Positions 8,254-16,461 of a stretch of 64,000 bases of DNA are shown one piece after another (the first letter of the stretch is position 1; the number at the start of each line of letters is the position of its first letter). The notes under the pieces were generated by a model, which searched no databases, was not told where the DNA came from, and saw only the letters and a list, made by a program, of their open reading frames with translations. The stretch lies in the NCBI RefSeq assembly GCF_014269285.1, contig NZ_JACOAF010000018.1, forward strand, positions 1 through 64,000, given 5' to 3'. The stretch is from Rufibacter sediminis (lineage in GTDB: Bacteria > Bacteroidota > Bacteroidia > Cytophagales > Hymenobacteraceae). The position numbers and the translations under genes are program-made.

Positions 8254-9912
8254 TTAGGCTTTTACGGCTTTCACGGTGTTGATCACCTGGTACTGGGGAT
8301 CATATTTGTCTAGTTCTGCCTGGGAGATCTCAGACCGGCCCATGCCGTACAGAAAAGCGGAGGCGGTGAGCACGTTGCCGTAAGAACCCACTTCCACTTG
8401 ACCGCCGGGGAAGGATTCTGCCATGATCAGGCGTAAGACTTTGTCCGTAAAGGCCCAGTACCAGGTAGCGCCCCACTCGTCTTTGTCAATGGACGTGATG
8501 TAAGGAACCGTGAGCAGCAGGGTGCCGCCGGGTTTCAGGATTCGGTGACAGGTGGCCAGCGCCGCTTTGAAATCATAGATTAGGTGCAGCGTCTGGGTTA
8601 GTACAATGCAGTCAAAACTGTTGTCAGGGATCTGCGGGGCATTGCTGATGTCACCGATGATGGTGGCCATGGGGTTGTTTTCGTTCACGTGGAGGATCTC
8701 GCTTTTGGTGACCCTTTTGCCACCGAAGGTGAGGGTGTACTCATTGTCACCAATCTCCAGAACTCTTCCGGCAATGGAGGAGGACTCTTTCTTCAGGAAG
8801 TCTTCAATATAATAGCGGTCTACCGGGCCACCCCGGTCATAGCCAAATTCCCGGCTGAGGGGGGAAGTCCGCCGGAAGTCGCCTAAACTGACTTTGCCCA
8901 CCGCCGGTAAATGGTTTTGGTACAGCCCCACTCTGTTCAGCCATCTCAGCCCGAAGGCCGGTGTCGTTTTCTTGATCAATGATTTAAGCATATTCCCTTT
9001 TCTTAAATAATACTTTATAAACAGCCAGGGCTGATGTTTCAGGAGCGTGAGCAGATGGTCGGGCGAGGGGGAACCGGTTTCAGTAATAGCTTTCGCGTAC
9101 AGCAGGCGGCAGTAATACTCTTTCCAGATCTGTTGTCCTCTGGCGAACGCCGCCCGCTCCGCCGCCGATTCCAGGTTCTGGTGTTGCCGTCTCAAGACCA
9201 GCAATACAGAATACAACATCCGCGGAATGTTCCCCGACATATTAGAGGTGTGGAGCCGATAGGCCGCGATCTTCTGGGTGTGGTGGGCCACCGGATGCTT
9301 TCGGGCAATCCGGAGGTACAAATCATAATCCTCGCAGCTGCGCAGGGCAGGGTCATACCGCACTTCCTCAAACACCCACCGCCGGTACATGACGGTGGCG
9401 TGCATGCCAATGTAGTTGCCCTGCAGCAGGTGCTGGTAGTGCGCACAGGGAACTTCCCATATCTCTTCCTGGGTGATTCCTTCCTGTTCAAAGACCTTGT
9501 CGTGCGCCCCGGAGACAAACGCCAGTTTTGGGTTCTTTTGCAGAAAAGAGGCGTTAATCGAGAGGGCGTCTGGGAGCAGCCAGTCGTCGGCATCCAGGAA
9601 AAGCAGCAGCTCGCCGTTGGAGTGTGCAATGCCGGTGTTTCTGGCCGCCGAGAGTCCCTGGTTCTCCTGGTACACGTACCGGACATCGTCCAGGCTTTCG
9701 GCTACTTGCCGGGTGTTGTCTACGGAGCCATCATCTACCACGATGATCTCAACAGCGGGGTACGCCTGGTTCTGGATACTCCTGATCGCCTCCCGCAGGT
9801 ACTGGCCATGGTTATAACACGGAATCACCACCGAAACCAACGGCATCGCCTGCTGAGACGGCTGTTCGGCGCTCAGGGATGTAGGGGCTTGGGTGGGTAC
9901 GATTAAAGTCAT
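8254..9912 (-). CDS. fused GT2 glycosyltransferase - SAM methyltransferase
   Basis: 552 residues with two enzymes in one chain. Residues ~25-260 are GT2: LVSVVIPCYNHGQYL, IVVDDGSVDNT, FLDADDWLLP, CEDYDLYLRIA. Residues ~355-520 are a class I methyltransferase: VDRYYIEDFL, GRVLEIGDNEYT (SAM-binding loop), DNSFDCIVLTQTLHLIYD and RILKPGGTLLLTVPY. This implies addition of a sugar and methylation of it, or of the chain end, by one protein; chain-terminating methylation is known in some ABC-exported O-antigens. Spaced 22 bases from the upstream GT2 gene and 4 from the deacetylase. The frame is continuous, with no sign of an artificial join. Confidence 0.88.
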   Translation of the reverse strand: MTLIVPTQAPTSLSAEQPSQQAMPLVSVVIPCYNHGQYLREAIRSIQNQAYPAVEIIVVDDGSVDNTRQVAESLDDVRYVYQENQGLSAARNTGIAHSNGELLLFLDADDWLLPDALSINASFLQKNPKLAFVSGAHDKVFEQEGITQEEIWEVPCAHYQHLLQGNYIGMHATVMYRRWVFEEVRYDPALRSCEDYDLYLRIARKHPVAHHTQKIAAYRLHTSNMSGNIPRMLYSVLLVLRRQHQNLESAAERAAFARGQQIWKEYYCRLLYAKAITETGSPSPDHLLTLLKHQPWLFIKYYLRKGNMLKSLIKKTTPAFGLRWLNRVGLYQNHLPAVGKVSLGDFRRTSPLSREFGYDRGGPVDRYYIEDFLKKESSSIAGRVLEIGDNEYTLTFGGKRVTKSEILHVNENNPMATIIGDISNAPQIPDNSFDCIVLTQTLHLIYDFKAALATCHRILKPGGTLLLTVPYITSIDKDEWGATWYWAFTDKVLRLIMAESFPGGQVEVGSYGNVLTASAFLYGMGRSEISQAELDKYDPQYQVINTVKAVKA

Positions 9913-9934
9913 GGCTATAAGGGTGATTCCGCTT

Positions 9935-11263
9935 CTAGGGTAATGGGGTGAGCACTTTTTCTGCCTTCGGTTTGCTTTTAGAGGGGCTTATACCATTGGG
10001 AGAAACCGAGGAGTTCTGCCAGTTCTTCCGGTAATACCGATAGCCGGAGAGAATTCCCTTCATCTCGGCCCAGAGGGTGCTGGTGCGGTTCCGGTAAAAC
10101 GGAAAGCCTCGCAGGGCCAGGAATAGGTAGTATTTGGGGAAAACGCGCCCTAAACGCCTTTTGTAATTGGCCCGTGGCTGCTGCTGCTGCTGAAGTAAGG
10201 CGGCTGCGGTGAAGCCCCGCATGTAAAAGAAAATCTGCTTCTTCAGGCCGCTGAGTTCCCTCCGGTGCTCATGGTGGACAATGGCTCTGGGGTTGTAGTG
10301 AACGGTTAATCCGTGGGCCAAAATCCGGAACCACATCTCAGAGTCACCGTTGCAGCCAGCGGCGCCCACGTCCAGAATCTCGTCAAAGTAGCCTACCTGC
10401 TCAAACACCGCTTTCCGGAATGCCATATTGGCCCCAGCCCCAATTTCCCAGACCGGCGGACCCAGGGTCAGGTTGGAGTTGAAAAAGGCGTCGTCATACC
10501 ATTTGTCCTGATATCCTCGGTTAAAGCTCCAGTGTTGCTCAAATATATATTGCGCCTCCGAGGCCAGTTCTGAGGCAATCACCAATCCGGTCATGGCGGC
10601 GGTGCAGGGGTTCTGGAAGGTTTCCCATACCCGGTACACCCACAACGGATGCACCACCACATCATCGTCCACAAACGCCACCAGGGGAGTACTGGCATTT
10701 TTTACCCCGGTGTTCCGGGCGAAATCCAGGCCCGGGCGCGGTTCTTTCACGTAGGTGACTTCCTCAAATTTCTGTGCCACCTGTTGGGTGCTGGAATCGG
10801 AAGGAGCGTTATCCACCACAATCACTTCCCGGGGAAGACACTTTAAGTCCCGTAACATGGCCAGGCACCGTTCCAGCTGCGGAGCCCGGTTGCGGGTACA
10901 GATCACCACCGATACTTTTACTTGGGCCGGAACGGAAGCCGGAAGCTGAGGAGCAATAATTTTCTCTAGCCAGGAAACCCATTGCTGCGGCTCTTCCGGC
11001 TTGAATTTGTGTATCCAGTCGGCCGGCGCGCCAATTGAAGTAGCGTAGTGGTCTATGGCTGGTTGGATGGCTTTCAGGACTAAGGCAGGGTACGTTTCCG
11101 GGCTTATTTCTGAATTCGGGGCCAGAAACAGGTGGCCTAACGCCAGCTGATCCCACCAGAACACGAGGTAGTTTCCCTGTTCCTGGGTAGTGAGGTGGGG
11201 CAGGGTAAACCCTTGGTTCTCCAGAGCGAGGTGCGTGATTTGGTAGGGAGCATGCGCTTTCAT
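9935..11263 (-). CDS. GT2 glycosyltransferase with N-terminal extension
   Basis: 442 residues. The first ~110 form an extension I do not recognise, present before the GT-A domain: VKVSVVICTRNRAPQLERCL, EVIVVDNAPSD, FVDDDVVVHPLW (metal site), and a GGGxxx-like acceptor region WEIGAGANMAFRK with GCNGDSEMWFRIL. The C-terminus ends in basic and Ser/Pro-rich sequence. Similar large GT2 proteins, with an N-terminal part that may bind an activated sugar or partner, occur in exopolysaccharide loci. Lies 13 bases after the ABC ATPase gene, so co-transcribed with the exporter. Confidence 0.86.
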   Translation of the reverse strand: MKAHAPYQITHLALENQGFTLPHLTTQEQGNYLVFWWDQLALGHLFLAPNSEISPETYPALVLKAIQPAIDHYATSIGAPADWIHKFKPEEPQQWVSWLEKIIAPQLPASVPAQVKVSVVICTRNRAPQLERCLAMLRDLKCLPREVIVVDNAPSDSSTQQVAQKFEEVTYVKEPRPGLDFARNTGVKNASTPLVAFVDDDVVVHPLWVYRVWETFQNPCTAAMTGLVIASELASEAQYIFEQHWSFNRGYQDKWYDDAFFNSNLTLGPPVWEIGAGANMAFRKAVFEQVGYFDEILDVGAAGCNGDSEMWFRILAHGLTVHYNPRAIVHHEHRRELSGLKKQIFFYMRGFTAAALLQQQQQPRANYKRRLGRVFPKYYLFLALRGFPFYRNRTSTLWAEMKGILSGYRYYRKNWQNSSVSPNGISPSKSKPKAEKVLTPLP

Positions 11264-11276
11264 GGCCGGTACGGTT

Positions 11277-12569
11277 TTATTGCTCTATTACCAATTCTTG
11301 TTGCGCTATCCGGAACGGGAAAGAAGGGCGCACGGCCCCCATCCACTTGCCAAACCATTTGATGTCGCCCCGGTAATCCTCCACTTCAAACGACAGGCAC
11401 TCTTCGTAGTAGAAAAGATTCACGGAGGTGTCTTTCACCACAATCAGGGAAATGTAGTAAGAACCATCGTTGAGGAAATCGCCGGGGATGGTGCATTCGC
11501 CCTCCACCAGGCCTTTCTGGCACGGGAGGCTGGGAGAAGGCACATCAAAAATGCACTCCCCGCCATAGGAGAATAGGTGCAACCCTACGCTCAGTTCCTG
11601 TCCATCTACCAAATTCCAGAACTGGAACTTGACGGTGAGCGGCGTTCTGATATCTAAAGGCGCCTCTGCACTGCTGTACTGCGGCACTAACCGGATGCTC
11701 TTGAACCGGATCAGGTCATTTCCCGGGGCTTCCACTAAGTTGTTCCAGGAGTGGTGCAGTTGGAATTTCTTTACTCCCTTAATGTAGTTATTGATGACGG
11801 TAGAGGCTTTGCCGGTTTCCATGAGTTTCCCTTTCTGGAGCCACAGGCCGTGGTCACATAAGCTTGCTACCGCCTGCATGCTGTGGCTCACAAAAAGAAT
11901 GGTGCGTCCTTCGCTTTTGGAAACGTCCCGCACCTTGCCCAGGCATTTTTTCTGGAACTCGGCATCGCCAACGGCCAGTACTTCGTCAATGATGAGAATG
12001 TCAGGCTCCAGGTGAGCGGCCACCGCAAAGGCCAACCGGACGTACATGCCCGAGGAGTAGCGCTTCACGGGGGTATCCAGAAACTTCTCTATTCCTGAAA
12101 AGTCAACGATCTCGTCAAACTTTGCTTTGATCTCGGGTTTAGACATGCCCAGAATATAGCCGCTCAGGAAAATGTTTTCGCGGCCGGTCAGTTCTTGGTT
12201 AAAGCCGGTGCCCACCTCCAGAAGGCTGCTGATCTTTCCTTTGCCGCGCACCACGCCTTTGGTGGGTTTCACAATGCGGGAGATGATTTTCAGCAACGTG
12301 GATTTCCCCGCGCCATTGTTCCCGATGATGCCCCAGACTTCGCCTTGCCGGATCTCGAAAGAGAGTTCCCGCAGCGCCCAGAAGGCTTTCTGCCGTCCGT
12401 CCGAAGCTTCGGTTTCCTCAGACGAAGTGGGATGGTAAAAGGAGTCTTCCTTTTTAAGCACCGAGGTGGTCCACCAGCGGGAAAGGTCCTGCTTCAAAGA
12501 CCCCGTCCCGATGGTACCCAACTGGTAGACCTTGGAAAGATTCTCTACTTGAATGACAACTTCTCCCAT
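11277..12569 (-). CDS. polysaccharide ABC exporter, ATPase with Wzt-type C-terminal domain
   Basis: About 430 residues from the ATG at 12569 (a TTG three codons earlier is less likely). The ABC domain has Walker A GNNGAGKST at 83-91, signature YSSGMYVRLAFAVA, Walker B ILIIDEVLAVGD and the switch His in FVSHSM. The insertion around residues 40-62 and the beta-rich ~140-residue C-terminal domain match Wzt/RfbE proteins, where that domain recognises the finished chain before export across the inner membrane. The ATG is one base past the permease stop. With the permease it defines the ABC-transporter route of O-antigen or teichoic-acid-like glycan export. Confidence 0.93.
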   Translation of the reverse strand: MGEVVIQVENLSKVYQLGTIGTGSLKQDLSRWWTTSVLKKEDSFYHPTSSEETEASDGRQKAFWALRELSFEIRQGEVWGIIGNNGAGKSTLLKIISRIVKPTKGVVRGKGKISSLLEVGTGFNQELTGRENIFLSGYILGMSKPEIKAKFDEIVDFSGIEKFLDTPVKRYSSGMYVRLAFAVAAHLEPDILIIDEVLAVGDAEFQKKCLGKVRDVSKSEGRTILFVSHSMQAVASLCDHGLWLQKGKLMETGKASTVINNYIKGVKKFQLHHSWNNLVEAPGNDLIRFKSIRLVPQYSSAEAPLDIRTPLTVKFQFWNLVDGQELSVGLHLFSYGGECIFDVPSPSLPCQKGLVEGECTIPGDFLNDGSYYISLIVVKDTSVNLFYYEECLSFEVEDYRGDIKWFGKWMGAVRPSFPFRIAQQELVIEQ

Positions 12570-12570
12570 G

Positions 12571-13434
12571 TTATACAACGTCTATAAGTTTGTCACCCTG
12601 TTTGTTGAAAACCACCACGGAGAGCCCCAGAAGAACTAACGTAACGCCTATGCTATACGCCAGATGCGGCCCTGAAACGACCCCTTCGCCCAGTAAAGAC
12701 AAGCGGAACAGTTCAAAGTAGGACGTGAGCGGATTAAACTGAACAATCCACCTGATGTTGCTTGGGACGAAATTGACCGGATACAGCACAGGGGTAAGAA
12801 ACATCAGTAGCCGAACCCCGAACGAGACCAGGTTGATGATGTCGCGATACTTGGCCGTGATCACGGAAAAGGCAATCCCCAGGGCCAGTCCGGTAAGGCC
12901 AACCAGCAAGATGGTGAAGGGTAAAGTGAAGATCAGGTACGTGGTAGGGAAGGAGTAGCCCTTGTAGAAGACGTAAAAACCCGTCATGGCCAACAGCATG
13001 CAAAACTGGATGCCGAAGCGCAAAATCTGGGTACCCATTTGGGAAAAGGGGATGATCAGCCGGGGGAAATACACTTTGCTGAACAGCTGCGCATTCTCCT
13101 TGAAGATAAAGGACGTGCTGAGGAACGTGTCATTGAAGAAATTCCACAGCACAATGCCCGACATATAGAACAGCACGGGCGGCAGCTGGCCCGTGGAGAC
13201 CCCAATCAACTTATTGAAAACCAGAAGATAGGTAGCCAGTGTAAGTAACGGTTGGAAGAGCAGCCAGAAAGGACCTAACACCGTTTGCTGGTAGTTCAGG
13301 AGGAAATCCTTTCTGATCAGGCTATACGACAAATGGCGGTAATGCCATAGCTCCTTGAAAACGATTCCCCAGTAATGAGTACGGGCGGTAATTTCCCACT
13401 CCCACTGCTCATTGCCTACTTTGTTTTGAAGCAT
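12571..13434 (-). CDS. polysaccharide ABC exporter, permease (Wzm-type)
   Basis: 287 residues from the ATG at 13434 (TTG at 13440 is possible). Six membrane helices with an amphipathic N-terminus (YWGIVFKELWHYRHLSYSLI RKD) and the ABC2 family features FWLLFQPLLTLATYL and SGIVLWNFFNDTFL. It forms the inner-membrane channel for the lipid-linked polysaccharide together with the downstream ATPase. First gene of the minus-strand block; the AT-rich sequence at 13490-13570 immediately upstream is the natural place for the operon promoter. Confidence 0.92.
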   Translation of the reverse strand: MLQNKVGNEQWEWEITARTHYWGIVFKELWHYRHLSYSLIRKDFLLNYQQTVLGPFWLLFQPLLTLATYLLVFNKLIGVSTGQLPPVLFYMSGIVLWNFFNDTFLSTSFIFKENAQLFSKVYFPRLIIPFSQMGTQILRFGIQFCMLLAMTGFYVFYKGYSFPTTYLIFTLPFTILLVGLTGLALGIAFSVITAKYRDIINLVSFGVRLLMFLTPVLYPVNFVPSNIRWIVQFNPLTSYFELFRLSLLGEGVVSGPHLAYSIGVTLVLLGLSVVVFNKQGDKLIDVV

Positions 13435-14120
13435 ACTCAAGCGGTAATGTTGTGAAGGCTACAGTTAAACTATACACCTTTACGCGAAATGATATAATAT
13501 TACTTTATTATTTTTAAATATACATAAACTAATTTGAAATTAATGATTTTATACTATAAATATTATTAATTGTATCTAATTGATGCATGGGAGGGTGGGT
13601 TTACGAGGGATAAACCGATAGCAAAGTCTCAGAACCAAGTAAACTGAGGAGATTTTTCTGTTTTGAGCGAACTACCCGAAAGGATTTTGCAATAGAACAG
13701 GCTAACAGCTCCTCCAGGTGATTACCGTTTCGTTGCTACAGTACTTTCCTGCATCAGAAAACTTCAGCAAACAGGATGAGAACTGCCTTCTAGGAAAAGG
13801 TTGGGGTGTGCCTGATGGTATACAGCAGCAATAAACTGGTTCTCATGGGGATGCTACACTCTTAATTGTTATACCACTGAGTAAAGCTATACCACTCAAA
13901 GGCCGAAACGAGGCAATAGCTTAGTGAAGATTAAAACAGAACCTTGTTTTTCTAAGATGTATAGAAACCACTTGCAACCTTTCAGGAAACATGGATAATG
14001 TAAAGGCTTTTGATCAAAATCAGCCCTTGGGCAAGAAATGTAACGTACTCGTGTAGGAAAGCCAATACAGCAACACCTGCGTTCTACCCAGACAAAAGAC
14101 TAGCTGCTTCAGATGACAGA
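13435..14120. other. gene-free stretch upstream of the exporter operon
   Basis: About 690 bases with no convincing ORF. 13490-13570 is almost pure A/T and probably holds the exporter-operon promoter; no defined -7/-33 pair could be fixed. The remainder shows no recognisable element. Confidence 0.5.
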
Positions 14121-14678
14121 TTAGTCGTTCTGGGTGTCTTTGTCTGGTTTTGCAGATTTGGACTTCTGTTGGTTCATTTGTTGGGTGAGTTCAGCTATCT
14201 TTTGCTCCAGCCGTTCCTTTTCAGATTTTAACTCCTCCACCAGCTTTCTGTTGGCCTGGCGCTGCTTCAGCTCCTCCACCGCAGACTCCATAACGTTTTT
14301 CAGGTTTTCCTTTTCCCATGGTTTCAGGATGTAGCGGTAGATCTTGCCACTGTTGATGGCATCCAGAATGGACGCGGTATCGCTGTGACCCGTCAGGATG
14401 ATCCTGATCAGATCCCGGTCTTCGGGCAGGTTCTTGAGGAACTGGACACCAGTCATTTTGGACATCCGTTGGTCCGTAATCACCAGAGAAATTGGTTCAC
14501 TGTTCAGGATCCGTAATCCCTCCTCACCAGACATCGCGGTAAAAACTTTGAAGTACCTCCTGAAAGAAGACTTGAAAACCACCAGATTGTCTTCTTCACT
14601 GTCTATGTAAAGGATTCCGGGCTTTTCAGGTGTCTCATCGGTTGGGTTGGTCGTATTTGTTGGAGCGGTAGGATCCAT
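14121..14678 (-). CDS. response regulator receiver with C-terminal coiled coil
   Basis: About 185 residues from the ATG at 14678; a longer ORF exists to 14828 but its extra 50 residues look non-coding. The receiver reads ILYIDSEEDNLVVF, LVITDQRMSKMTG (phospho-acceptor Asp), IILTGHSD and YRYILKPWEKENL (conserved Lys); the KPW form is common in receivers of hybrid or HD-GYP-type systems. The last ~60 residues are Lys/Glu/Gln-rich and should form a coiled coil. There is no output domain and no kinase nearby, so it probably signals by protein contact. The gene is isolated on both sides. Confidence 0.83.
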   Translation of the reverse strand: MDPTAPTNTTNPTDETPEKPGILYIDSEEDNLVVFKSSFRRYFKVFTAMSGEEGLRILNSEPISLVITDQRMSKMTGVQFLKNLPEDRDLIRIILTGHSDTASILDAINSGKIYRYILKPWEKENLKNVMESAVEELKQRQANRKLVEELKSEKERLEQKIAELTQQMNQQKSKSAKPDKDTQND

Positions 14679-15592
14679 GCCTTTGGTTCGTATGATAATT
14701 TTATTTTGTGTCGTGTTCGTAGTCTTCCCTGCGCGGGGGCTGAATGAGCCCAGCTCCTGCCAGGGAAAATGTAGGTTGTGAAGGAGGTCTGGCTGAATTC
14801 GTTCCGGTAACCAGAGACCTCCCGCCATTGTGTTGCCGTAAAAGCCTCACCCGGTTATTCATAGGTGGGCCAGCTGAATCTGATTCTGCTTCAGTATCTA
14901 CCGAAGTTGCGTAGAGGTTCTACCGGTTCTTCTTTCTTTTTCTTTGAACAGCCTTCTCCCTTTTTTCTTTGAAGTGATGCTACAGAAATCATGCGTATCG
15001 TTTGTTTTAGAGCAATGATGCAGGCTCTATTGAAAGATAGTAGACAGTTGGGTTTACGTATTATAATATGAAGGTACGGGTAAAAACTTAATCTTTGTTA
15101 TATATCTGTGCAAATATTTATAAAATATATTCAATTAAAAAGAAGATAGGGAACACAGTTTTGAATATGCCTTACGTTCTTATGTAAAGGATTCATAAAA
15201 TGTGCCGGTGCTGCTTCCTTCCATTCTGAAGAGGTAGTATCATTATATGTCCTGCTTAGTCGCACCGATGGTATTCTTCTTCGCCGGGTTTCCTCCAACA
15301 GGCGTTCCATCCAAGGCAGGGTTATAAAGCCCGTCCCAGTAACGCTACGCTAACTTATTGGTAACAGGCGTTTTCCCTGATTGTTGCCTGTTTTTACCAA
15401 AAGAGGCGGAAAACGCCGGTTGGTCTGGGCGCACGGATATAGGGAGCCGGGCGACTCAGGTGGCCTGGATTTGATTGGCGTGGATTCGCATCTCGTCCGG
15501 TTATCTGACAGAGCGGTTTTAGACCTGGATTCCGGAAAAGACCATCAATCCAGGGCTGAAATGATATATCGAGGGGAAAATCGAAAGCCGGG
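14679..15592. other. gene-free stretch
   Basis: About 900 bases between the orphan regulator and the DUF2628-like gene. Apart from the palindrome at 15367-15417 and an AT-rich tract at 15050-15140, I see nothing assignable. A 93-codon ORF at 15381-15662 overlaps the palindrome and the real gene on the other strand and is judged spurious. Confidence 0.5.
15367..15417. repeat. long variant of the palindromic element
   Basis: GGCGTTTTCC...GGAAAACGCC arms enclosing an inner GCCTGTTTTTACC / AAAAGAGGC hairpin; about 10 bases longer than the usual copy. Confidence 0.55.
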
Positions 15593-16102
15593 TTATTTGT
15601 TGAACTGTAACACCAGCATCAGCAACAGGATAAGGGCCGCGATGATAATGTGCGGAATGTAGGTAATGCTTCCTTCTACAGCGAGGCGGTGGCGGATGTC
15701 TGATTCGCTTTCTTCCTCTTCCAGCGCCTGGGTAACTTTGGCCTGCGTCTGCCGCAGGTAGAGCCAGTTGCCCAGGAACCCCACGGCGGTACTCCAGAGA
15801 ACCGTAGAGAGGTTGTTTAGCAGTTTGGCGTTCCCTTCAGAAAGCGCAAAGTGCTCAATGGCCAGCCCCAGCAGGTAAGATTCTAAGGTTAAGGCAATCA
15901 TCACCAGAATGCCTTGTTTGTACATCCGGCGGTACAGCATCCAGAAAATCCCGAAGAAAAAGGCCCCTATGTTAAAGGTGATCTTGGTGCCTGCCCGGTA
16001 CTGCTCCAGCTTGCGCAGGTAATAATCGGCGTCCACCCCAAAATAGGCCCGGTAGTACTCTTCGTGTTCGTCTTGCTCTGGCGCCTGGGTGTCTGGTAAC
16101 AT
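15593..16102 (-). CDS. DUF2628-like membrane protein
   Basis: 169 residues. The segment TFNIGAFFFGIFWMLYRRMY is the recognisable DUF2628 feature, followed by three or four membrane helices with a charged stretch (EEEESESD) between the last two. An N-terminal soluble part (YYRAYFGVDADYYLRKLEQY) precedes it. Function of the family is unknown. The upstream region carries two TACCTTTA sequences (read on the minus strand near 16125-16145) resembling the Bacteroidota -7 box. No operon partner. Confidence 0.7.
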   Translation of the reverse strand: MLPDTQAPEQDEHEEYYRAYFGVDADYYLRKLEQYRAGTKITFNIGAFFFGIFWMLYRRMYKQGILVMIALTLESYLLGLAIEHFALSEGNAKLLNNLSTVLWSTAVGFLGNWLYLRQTQAKVTQALEEEESESDIRHRLAVEGSITYIPHIIIAALILLLMLVLQFNK

Positions 16103-16220
16103 AGATGCGTTGGTTCTGATAAAGGTAATTGCCTGTAAAGGTACACCTCCCGGCGTGATTCTGTAGAATGAACCTTCGGTTTACCGGTATATCTTTTGCC
16201 TTTGCGGCCCCACGCGTGAA

Positions 16221-16260
16221 CTGTTTTGGGGCTCTTTTACGAAAACGGACCCTGAAACGG
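16221..16260. repeat. 40-bp palindromic element
   Basis: CTGTTTTGGGGCTC / GGACCCTGAAACGG around CTTTTACGAAAACG, in the divergent gap before the AsmA-like gene. Confidence 0.6.
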
Positions 16261-16461
16261 CAAGGTGTGCCCAAGCTTCTCCCGTGCCTTAAAGGTCTGC
16301 AGCCAAGCAGCGATTGGGCGCGGAAAAGCAGACGGGTGCAACACTAGACAGTAACAGAAACTATTTTGCTGAATGCTTGCGGTTTGTACGGTTGCTTTTG
16401 GGTGGGCTACGTACAAGAGGGCCTAACGAAAACGTTTGCGGTGGAACACGAATCAAAACAG

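Noticed and set aside
14679-14828. Longer start for the orphan response regulator (to 14828)
   Set aside because: The extra 50 residues have no receiver features and an unusual composition; the ATG at 14678 sits just before the Pro/Thr-rich lead to the receiver.
15381-15662. 93-codon plus-strand ORF
   Set aside because: Begins inside a palindromic element and overlaps the real minus-strand membrane-protein gene; no recognisable motif.
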